A stretch of DNA of 5,735 nucleotides from Nitrososphaerales archaeon TH1177 (GTDB lineage Archaea > Thermoproteota > Nitrososphaeria > Nitrososphaerales > Nitrososphaeraceae), in contig JAATVJ010000018.1 in the NCBI GenBank assembly GCA_014523515.1, forward strand, positions 1-5,735, read 5' to 3'. The position numbers were made by a program, and so were the translations under genes. Shown piece by piece: positions 1-4,981 of this stretch (position 1 is its first letter; every line of letters begins with the position of its first letter). The notes under the pieces are model-generated. The model was not told the origin of the DNA. It saw nothing but the letters and a program-made list of their open reading frames with translations, and did not search any database.

Positions 1-45
1 TATAAAAAGTTATTGTTTATTTTCCCTATAGAAAATAGATTTGTC

Positions 46-160
46 TGTTTTTTAGTAATTAAAATAAGTTAAATTACTTGAGTAATGCATCATAGATAAG
101 TACATTATTAAGTTAACTATAAACAAAGTATCAGTTGTCTTATTTTTTATTACTAAAACA
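46..160. repeat. Imperfect long inverted repeat with inner palindrome
   Basis: Bases 46-68 and 139-160 are near-complementary arms of about 22 bases. Reading the second arm in reverse complement gives TGTTTT, AGTAAT and an A-rich stretch ending in AAATAAG, all in the same order as the first arm, with a two-base gap and a mismatch. Between them, bases 73-86 form a palindrome with 6-base arms, ATTACT and AGTAAT, around TG. The AGTAAT word is therefore present in several orientations. The stretch has no credible gene. It could be an operator region for the downstream membrane protein gene or the end of an unseen upstream gene. Part of the match is simple AT richness, so confidence is low. Confidence 0.35.
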
Positions 161-197
161 TTAGACTATTATTTTAACACTAAATAGATAGATACCT

Positions 198-209
198 TTT
201 TAAATATGC
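198..209 (+). promoter_or_regulatory. Putative TATA box (box A) of the HdeD-like gene
   Basis: The TTTTTAAATA stretch resembles an archaeal TATA box. Its centre lies about 28 bases before the ATG at 233, so transcription would begin at or within a few bases of the start codon. That would give a leaderless or nearly leaderless mRNA, which is common in archaea. No purine-rich ribosome binding site precedes the ATG, which agrees. This rests on spacing and base composition only. Confidence 0.45.
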
Positions 210-232
210 TTTGAAAATGAAACTTATTCTGA

Positions 233-820
233 ATGAAAACAGTATCTGAAACGGGTGTTTCCAAAGGCATTAGAATTTTGCAGATAATAGTTGGAATCAT
301 AGCCATAGCTCTATCCATTGCAGTAATAGTAAATCCTGGATTTGGCATTGAAATTCTTGTCTTTCTTCTTTCAATTACATTATTCGTGGTAGGAATAGAG
401 AGAGTATCGATAGGCTTCTTGCCATATATTACAAAATCATCTAGAACTAGTAATATTGTATTAGGTGGTTTAGCAATTGCATTGGCAATTATAGTTATAG
501 GTTTTCCCATCTTTACAATAGGATTATTGGTTACTTTACTTGCTCTTGGTCTTCTATTTATAGGGATTGCAAGAATAGTTCATGGAATTGTTGATAAGCA
601 GACCTCAAAATGGTCAAGAGTTTTGCTTGTTGGAGTGGGAATATTATCTATAGGTATATCATTTATAGTCTTTATAAATCCCTTGTTAGGCATATTTATT
701 CTGACATTTATGTTAGCAGTTAACCTTTTGATAATAGGAATAGAAAGTATTGTACATGGAGTGTCAGGTAAAAGGAATCTAGCGACTTCTGCATCATCAT
801 CCACTACTACTACTAATTAA
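233..820 (+). CDS. HdeD/DUF308-family six-helix membrane protein
   Basis: This 195-residue integral membrane protein has about six hydrophobic segments at residues 13-34, 38-57, 74-92, 95-114, 129-149 and 151-171. The helices form three repeats of a two-helix unit. Each unit has a Pro (or FP/NP) at the turn and ends in a G-I-x-R/S-I-x-x-G type motif (GIERVSIG, GIARIVHG, GIESIVHG). That triplicated pattern is characteristic of the DUF308/HdeD family. HdeD was named for acid resistance in E. coli, but its biochemical function is not established and the archaeal copies are uncharacterised. The C-terminus (about 181-195) is a polar Ser/Thr tail encoded by short trinucleotide runs. The start is firm because a TGA in the same frame immediately precedes the ATG. 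The gene appears monocistronic, with a TATA box before it and a terminator-like hairpin after it. The family call is confident; the physiological role is unknown. Confidence 0.85.
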   Translation: MKTVSETGVSKGIRILQIIVGIIAIALSIAVIVNPGFGIEILVFLLSITLFVVGIERVSIGFLPYITKSSRTSNIVLGGLAIALAIIVIGFPIFTIGLLVTLLALGLLFIGIARIVHGIVDKQTSKWSRVLLVGVGILSIGISFIVFINPLLGIFILTFMLAVNLLIIGIESIVHGVSGKRNLATSASSSTTTTN

Positions 821-838
821 TTCGCATGGTCAATGAAT

Positions 839-868
839 AATAGAGAAAAAAATATCTCTATTTTTATT
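839..868 (+). terminator. Hairpin plus T-run terminator after the HdeD-like gene
   Basis: An 8-bp perfect stem (AATAGAGA at 839-846, TCTCTATT at 855-862) encloses an 8-base A-rich loop. It is followed by a short T-run to about 865, starting 19 bases after the stop codon. Archaeal RNA polymerase terminates mainly at U-tracts, so the T-run may be the active part and the hairpin an aid. Between this point and 1018 I see no gene, only an 11-base palindrome (ACAAT-A-ATTGT, 975-985). Confidence 0.5.
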
Positions 869-1018
869 ATTCTAAAATTATTTTTATAATTTATAAAAGA
901 TTAATGATGCTATATACACATATATCACTTCCATTGCTGTAGATGTAGATTTTCTTGCAATTGATTAGGTTATGACAATAATTGTAACAATAATAACAAA
1001 TACTAACTTATTTTAGAA

Positions 1019-2010
1019 ATGAGAATGATTCCTATGGAAAATTATTGCAAACCTCCAAAACCTACTCCATCGGAGTTAAAGTTAAGAAAGATATTAAAAA
1101 AAAACAAATTCCATTTAAAACTGATCAAGTTATTTGGTATACAAGTTGTGACTGTTTTACACCAGATTTGATAATTGGAAAACGCCTCATCATAGAAGTA
1201 GATGGCAAGGTACATGATAAAGAACATAGAAAAACATTAGATAGAATACGCAAGAGAGCATTAGAAAATATGGATTACACAGTACGTATAGTAAAAAATG
1301 AACAAGTTCGTGATAAACCAAACCAAATAGCAGATGAAATTAAAGAAATGTACTATAAGTTATCTGATACTGCTGAAAATAAAAAAAAGGAAGAAACTAC
1401 CATAACGGAATTAAAAAAACCATTAGAGATTAAACCTATACCAAAAGATATACAATTCAATTTAGACTTTTGGGCTACAGAATTTAATAAGAAATTAAAT
1501 GATGAAAATTGGTCAGTCGAATTTTTTAGAGAATCATTATCAAAGTATCATCCTGAATTAGTTAAAAATCAATGTGCAATAGAAAAACTAATTTTAGTAT
1601 TACATGGGCTTAATCTTAGAAAAACTTTAGATGATGGTGTTGATAGTCTAGATTTTGAATATTCATTGAAATTCTTTAAAAAGAGTTTGAATTTATTACA
1701 AGAACTATTTCCTGATAATGGTAACATGATTGCTATACATCTAAAAAATATATTTAATGAATCTGCTCCAGGATTTTTTAAAAATTTAATCTTTAAAGGA
1801 GGACCAAATATAAACACAGGAATAGTTTCAATCAAAGATAAAGATTCCTTGATCTTCCATATTGATAATTTCAATAAATATTTATCTGAATTTGGAGTAA
1901 CTGTAGAGCCTTCAGACATTATTCAGGAATGTAAAGCGACATTACAAAAATTTAGCAAAGAGAAAAAATTAAATTATAATTGGCTTATTGAATGGATTCA
2001 TGCAAATTAA
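1019..2010 (+). CDS. DUF559/Vsr-like PD-(D/E)XK nuclease with unknown C-terminal domain; needs a -1 frameshift
   Basis: The protein appears to be encoded in two frames. From ATG 1019 (or ATG 1025 or 1034) the first frame reads through PTPSELKLRKILKK and then stops at 1169. From about 1105 the -1 frame continues to the TAA at 2010. The combined product is about 330 residues (325 from 1034). With the frames joined it shows a Vsr/DUF559-type nuclease core: Glu19 in the first helix, PD (Asp50) and IIEVDGKVH (Glu60, Asp62, His66), with the basic helix KTLDRIRKRALEN and the strand YTVRIVKNEQV. Residues 116-140 are a charged linker. Residues about 141-330 are helical and not recognised. The later frame alone can start only at TTG 1045 and would lack the conserved SEL helix, so that start is less likely. 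The family includes repair and restriction-like endonucleases, but substrate and role are unknown. The gene could be live through slippage or simply frameshifted. A standalone nuclease is plausible; no methylase or other partner is visible. Confidence 0.65.
1096..1105 (+). other. Candidate slippage site (A9 run, A AAA AAC heptamer)
   Basis: A run of nine A (1096-1104) followed by C lies exactly where the nuclease gene changes frame. In the upstream frame, bases 1099-1105 read A AAA AAC, a known efficient -1 ribosomal slippery heptamer. A -1 slip there continues directly into the conserved downstream frame. RNA polymerase slippage adding one A would give the same result, as would a one-base deletion or sequencing error in the run. 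I found no convincing downstream stimulatory stem or pseudoknot by eye. Confidence 0.45.
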
Positions 2011-2042
2011 ATTTACTAATTGGCTTTAATAACGCTCGGTAA

Positions 2043-2049
2043 TTTTTTT
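2043..2049 (+). terminator. Possible U-tract terminator after the nuclease gene
   Basis: A run of seven T begins 32 bases after the nuclease stop codon. U-tracts of this length can terminate archaeal transcription. There is no clear stem before it, so this is a weak call. Confidence 0.3.
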
Positions 2050-2082
2050 AATAAGTTTGAATTTATCGGTCAAGTTAAGTTT

Positions 2083-2262
2083 TTAGTTGCGCAATTTTTG
2101 ATTTTCAATTTGCAATATTCTAAATTCTTCCTTTAATACTTTTAGCATTTTCTGATAATGTTCTTTTTGCTCTAATGCTCATTTCGTATTTAGAATCACT
2201 TGCCAGATGTCGTTTGCCTAGATTAAGGTTTTCGGTTGTAGGACAACGAACTGAGGATTCAA
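2083..2262 (-). pseudogene. Relict small gene with leucine-zipper tail, one-base frame break
   Basis: On the minus strand a coding-like stretch starts at the tRNA 3' end and runs to a TAA at 2083-2085. Its first part reads ESSVRCPTTENLNLGKRHLA then SDSKYEM. At about 2179 one extra base shifts the frame, after which it continues ALEQKEHYQKMLKVLKEE, FRILQIENQKLRN and stop. The tail has good heptad spacing: Tyr7, Leu14, Leu21 and Leu28 in one core position, Leu11, Phe18 and Asn25 in the other (numbered from the Ala after the break). Asn in a core position is typical of parallel leucine zippers. Codon content is richer in GC than the flanking spacer. No ATG starts the first part; an ATT at 2263-2261 overlaps the last tRNA base and could be a decayed start. 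An ATG at 2146-2148 could start a 21-residue peptide. I do not recognise the family. It could also be chance reading of AT-rich DNA, though the zipper pattern argues against that. Confidence 0.4.
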
Positions 2263-2370
2263 TGGAGGAGGTGGGATTTGAACCCACGAACCCCTGAGGG
2301 ACGGGATTTATCATTGATTTCTACTGTTATCTTGAGTCCTGCGCGTTTGACCAGGCTTCGCGACTCCTCC
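2263..2370 (-). tRNA. tRNA-Leu(CAA) with anticodon-loop intron
   Basis: The minus strand folds as a class II tRNA. It has a 7-bp acceptor stem (GGAGGAG with CTCCTCC) and discriminator A at 2263; a D arm GCG/CGC with a GCCTGGTCAAA loop; a 5-bp T arm GTGGG/CCCAC with loop TTCAAAT; and a long variable arm TCCC-TCA-GGGG, as expected for Leu. The anticodon loop reads CTCAAGA after removing 23 intron bases, giving anticodon CAA (2334-2332), which reads UUG. The mature length is 85 bases. CCA is not encoded. The anticodon stem CAGGA/TCCCG has one A-C mismatch (28-42). The gene is divergent from egtD with about 80 bases between them. Confidence 0.93.
2308..2330 (-). other. 23-nt archaeal tRNA intron (37/38)
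   Basis: These bases interrupt the anticodon loop between G37 and A38. The same mature sequence would result from cuts shifted by one or two bases. By eye the bulge-helix-bulge is only partial: U33-C34-A35 pairs with intron UGA, the next pair is C-U, and the two three-base bulges fall at the expected places (AG^A and AA^A). The inner helix inside the intron is nearly absent, so this looks like a relaxed splice motif for the archaeal splicing endonuclease. Confidence 0.8.
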
Positions 2371-2451
2371 AATAAAATAACTATTATACTTGAATATTAG
2401 AATTATTATATTTAATTATATAGTTTATAATGTTTTTATATATAATTAATA
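2371..2451. promoter_or_regulatory. Divergent promoter region, tRNA-Leu and egtD
   Basis: This AT-only spacer separates the tRNA (minus) from egtD (plus). On the plus strand TTTATAA at 2424-2430 is centred about 25 bases before the TTG start at 2452, which would make the egtD mRNA leaderless. A second TATA-like stretch at 2434-2442 is too close to the start. On the minus strand TATAATAA at about 2403-2410 could serve the tRNA. So AT-rich a spacer gives many chance TATA matches. Confidence 0.4.
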
Positions 2452-3450
2452 TTGTCACGCAATAAAAATAAAAATAATAAATCTACAATATTGGAAGATT
2501 TTACCAAGGAAGTAATGAATGGACTAGCTAAAAAAAGAAAGAAACTAAATCCAACATTATTTTATGATCAGAAAGGTTCTGAACTTTTTGAGCAAATTTG
2601 TGTGCAGCCTGAATATTATTTAACCGTTACAGAATATAAAATTATAATAGAAAATATTAAGTTATTATTAAAATTATATGATAACAAAGAAGTTTGCATT
2701 GTAGAATTAGGAAGTGGGAGTTCAAGGAAGACAAAAATTTTGTTAAATTACTTTTTAGAAAAACAAAATGGAAATCTCCATTATTTCCCCATTGATATTT
2801 CTCAGGAATTCTTATATAAAAGTTCTTTGAAACTGCAGGGTGATTTACCAAAGATTATTATTCATCCTATAGCATCTGATTATTTTGATGGGATAGAAAC
2901 AGTAACAAAATTTCTTGATTCTCAAAACAATATTCCCAATAATAAATTAATATTATTTTTAGGATCAAGTTTGGGGAATTTTGAACCAAAAGATGCAATA
3001 ATTTTTTTAAGGAGTATAAGAGAAAAGGTCAATAAAGAAGATTCATTATTAATAGGATTTGATTTACAAAAGAAAAAAAATATTCTCGAGGCTGCGTATA
3101 ATGATGTAGAAGGAATTACTGCAAAATTTAATTTAAATATTTTGGAGAGGATAAATAAAGAATTAGGTGGAGAATTTAATTTAGAAAATTTTGAACATTT
3201 AGCCTACTATAATCAACTTAAAAATAGAATTGAAATGCATTTAATTTCAAAAGTTAAACAAAAAGTTAGGATTAATAAATTAAACCAAGTTTTTGTATTT
3301 AAAAAAGGAGAAACAATACTTACAGAATACTCCTATAAATATACTCTAAAATCAATAGAAGAATTAGCAAATAAAAGTAACTTTAGAGTAGAAAGAAATT
3401 TTTTGGATAATAATAAATGGTTTAATATAGCATTATTAACACCATTTTAA
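2452..3450 (+). CDS. egtD: L-histidine N-alpha-methyltransferase, ergothioneine synthesis
   Basis: EgtD uses three S-adenosylmethionine to trimethylate the alpha-amino group of histidine, giving hercynine. The 332-residue protein matches the family length (about 320) and keeps its motifs in order: FYDQKGSELFEQI and PEYY (37-56), the SAM-binding IVELGSGSSRKT (83-94), YFPIDIS (111-117), LFLGSSLGNFEP (169-179), AYND (215-218), then EMHLISKV and GETILTEYSYKY (286-297). Residues known to bind histidine in mycobacterial EgtD have counterparts here: Tyr56, Asn176, Tyr216, and Glu292 with Ser294. This supports histidine rather than another amino acid as substrate. The usual Arg after PEYY-x-T is Val59. 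The start is TTG at 2452; no ATG is available upstream because TAA at 2443 closes the frame, and the next ATG (2515) would trim about 21 poorly conserved Lys/Asn-rich residues. It converges on egtB, which performs the next step. Confidence 0.92.
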   Translation: MSRNKNKNNKSTILEDFTKEVMNGLAKKRKKLNPTLFYDQKGSELFEQICVQPEYYLTVTEYKIIIENIKLLLKLYDNKEVCIVELGSGSSRKTKILLNYFLEKQNGNLHYFPIDISQEFLYKSSLKLQGDLPKIIIHPIASDYFDGIETVTKFLDSQNNIPNNKLILFLGSSLGNFEPKDAIIFLRSIREKVNKEDSLLIGFDLQKKKNILEAAYNDVEGITAKFNLNILERINKELGGEFNLENFEHLAYYNQLKNRIEMHLISKVKQKVRINKLNQVFVFKKGETILTEYSYKYTLKSIEELANKSNFRVERNFLDNNKWFNIALLTPF

Positions 3451-3464
3451 AATTAACTAACTTC

Positions 3465-4802
3465 TTATTTAGCACATCGAAATCCTGCAAATAGAATTCG
3501 TTCATGTGGTTTAAAGTAGTTTCTATAACTATTTCTAATTTGTCGTATTGGTGTAGCAAATGATCCACCACGTAAAACTTTTTGATTTATTGCCCATTTA
3601 TCCGTATATTCAGGGAATTTAGATCTAAAACCAGGATACAATGAATATTCAGAACTTGTCCATTCCCAAACATCACCGATCATTTGATAGCATCCATAGA
3701 AACTCTTGCCTTTTTCATATGAACCACATTTAGATGGCCTCCAAAGAAAAGATTCTAACAAGTTTGCTTGTTCTGGAGTGGGAATTTGATCCCCCCATGG
3801 ATATTTTGTTTTCCTTTTTAGATCATCATTCCAACTAGCTGCTTTTTCCCATTCTGCTTCTGTCGGTAATCTTTTCTTTGCCCAATTTGCATATGCATCA
3901 GCTTCGTAGTAGCTAACATTCATTACTGGTTCATCTAAATTAATAGGAGATATACCGAAGAAATCTTTTTTCATCCAAACATCTCCTTTTTTAAACCAAT
4001 AAAGTGGAGCAGACCATTTGAATTCTTGAACAAGATCCCATCCATCTGAAAGCCAATATTTGTATTTTTCATAACCTCCTTCTTCTATAAATTTCATAAA
4101 ATCACCATTAGATACAGCAGTTGAGTCAATTTCATAATCATAAAGATATACTTTATGTTCTGGTAATTCATTATCATATGAAAATCCATCTCCAGTAAAT
4201 CCAATATCAAAAAGTCCACCTGGAATTGTTACCATACCTTTTTTTTGAATACTGTGTACTTTTGTTTCAATATTATTATTTATTTTAAAAGGCCTGTAAT
4301 TATCAGTAGAATCTGGAAATCTTTCAAAATAATTTTGAAAATCATATATCATCAGTTCTTGATGTTGCATCTCATGTTGATTGGCAAGTTTTAAATCGTA
4401 CTGGATTTCTTTAGTTAAAGAATTAGATAATTCAATTTTTTCTAAAAATAATAATACTTTTTCATTTAAATATTTGCGATATTGAAGGCTTTGTGAAACA
4501 GTAGGCCTTGGAAATTGCCCTCGTTGATTTTTAGGAAGAATATTTTCAAATTTTTGATAATATGAATTTAGATAATCTAGGTTAATTTTTTCGAGATCCA
4601 GTTTCTCACCATATTTTAATAATATTTTGTGAAAGAACCAAGTTACATGTGCTATGTGCCAATTTGGAGGACTGCCAAAAGTATTAGATTGAATTACAGC
4701 ATCTTCAATACTAAGAGTTTTGAATAGATTATCTGTCAGTTTCCTAACTTCGGTAAATTCCGCGATAAGATCTTCTACTTGTTTATTTATTACCTTAGTC
4801 AT
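3465..4802 (-). CDS. egtB: Hercynine oxygenase / sulfoxide synthase, ergothioneine synthesis
   Basis: EgtB is a non-haem iron, oxygen-dependent enzyme that forms the C-S bond between hercynine and a thiol (gamma-glutamylcysteine or cysteine), giving a sulfoxide later cleaved to ergothioneine. The 445-residue protein has the two expected domains. The N-terminal DinB-like helical domain (about 10-165) carries the iron-ligand histidines His52 (NWHIAHVTWFFH) and His143/His147 (HEMQHQEL), plus the family motif FPRPTVSQSLQYRKYL (97-112). The C-terminal FGE/SUMF1-like domain (about 188-445) shows MVTIPGGLFDIG, NELPEHKV, EPVMNVSYYEADAYANWAKK, RLPTEAEWE, MIGDVWEWTSSEYSLYPGF, VLRGGSFATP and a closing GFRCAK. 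Length and motifs are complete. The thiol donor cannot be settled from sequence. No egtA, egtC or egtE is in the window. The ATG at 4802 lies just after a duplicated TATA-like repeat. Convergence with egtD, 14 bases apart, is unusual for partner genes. Confidence 0.93.
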   Translation of the reverse strand: MTKVINKQVEDLIAEFTEVRKLTDNLFKTLSIEDAVIQSNTFGSPPNWHIAHVTWFFHKILLKYGEKLDLEKINLDYLNSYYQKFENILPKNQRGQFPRPTVSQSLQYRKYLNEKVLLFLEKIELSNSLTKEIQYDLKLANQHEMQHQELMIYDFQNYFERFPDSTDNYRPFKINNNIETKVHSIQKKGMVTIPGGLFDIGFTGDGFSYDNELPEHKVYLYDYEIDSTAVSNGDFMKFIEEGGYEKYKYWLSDGWDLVQEFKWSAPLYWFKKGDVWMKKDFFGISPINLDEPVMNVSYYEADAYANWAKKRLPTEAEWEKAASWNDDLKRKTKYPWGDQIPTPEQANLLESFLWRPSKCGSYEKGKSFYGCYQMIGDVWEWTSSEYSLYPGFRSKFPEYTDKWAINQKVLRGGSFATPIRQIRNSYRNYFKPHERILFAGFRCAK

Positions 4803-4807
4803 AGAGT

Positions 4808-4857
4808 TTATAAAAGTATTTAATGCAATAAATTATAAAAGTATTTGATGCAATAAA
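4808..4857. repeat. 25-bp tandem duplication upstream of egtB
   Basis: Two adjacent 25-base copies (4808-4832 and 4833-4857) differ only at one base, A at 4822 versus G at 4847. Each copy contains TTATAAAAG, read on the minus strand as CTTTTATAA, a TATA-like sequence. No third copy follows. The duplication places one TATA about 35 bases and another about 10 bases before the egtB start codon. Confidence 0.85.
4833..4841 (-). promoter_or_regulatory. Putative egtB TATA box (distal repeat copy)
   Basis: The CTTTTATAA of the distal repeat is centred about 35 bases upstream of the egtB ATG. Transcription starting about 25 bases later would leave a leader of around ten bases. The proximal copy is too close to the ATG to yield a full mRNA. 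The call rests on spacing only. Confidence 0.4.
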
Positions 4858-4925
4858 TTCTTACTTTTTTTAAAAATTTATTTAATAAATTGACACAATA
4901 GATATAATAGTAAATTATAGATTGC

Positions 4926-4936
4926 TATATATTATA
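4926..4936 (+). promoter_or_regulatory. Putative trpC TATA box
   Basis: TATATATTATA is centred about 51 bases before the trpC ATG. A start about 25 bases downstream would give a leader of roughly 25 bases. That leader would include or adjoin a seven-T run at 4958-4964. No clear Shine-Dalgarno sequence precedes the ATG. Confidence 0.4.
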
Positions 4937-4981
4937 GGTGTAGATCAAACGAGTAAATTTTTTTCTTCGAATAGTAGAAAT

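Noticed and set aside
169..510. Minus-strand open frame opposite the HdeD-like gene
   Set aside because: It is the antisense of a clear membrane protein; its composition follows from the opposite strand. The same holds for 580-804.
1569..1919. Minus-strand open frame opposite the nuclease C-terminal region
   Set aside because: No recognisable motif, and it lies wholly inside a better supported plus-strand gene. 1042-1227 (minus) is rejected for the same reason.
2100..2262. Box C/D small RNA
   Set aside because: A CTGA at 2251 and a CTGATAA at 2152 were considered, but no proper C box (RUGAUGA) is spaced correctly.
2120..2314. Single-frame 64-residue minus-strand gene starting inside the tRNA
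   Set aside because: Its first residues are just the translated T arm and acceptor stem of the tRNA. Only the part beyond the tRNA looks coding, and it continues in another frame.
2657..2851. Minus-strand open frame inside egtD
   Set aside because: It is antisense to the SAM-binding motifs of egtD and has no coding signal of its own. 5095-5289 (minus) is likewise antisense to trpC.
4803..4981. CRISPR-like array
   Set aside because: Only two directly adjacent copies with no spacer between them; it is a simple tandem duplication.
4940..4981. Attenuator or riboswitch in the trpC leader
   Set aside because: There is a seven-T run, but no stable alternative stems and no Trp-rich leader peptide are visible.
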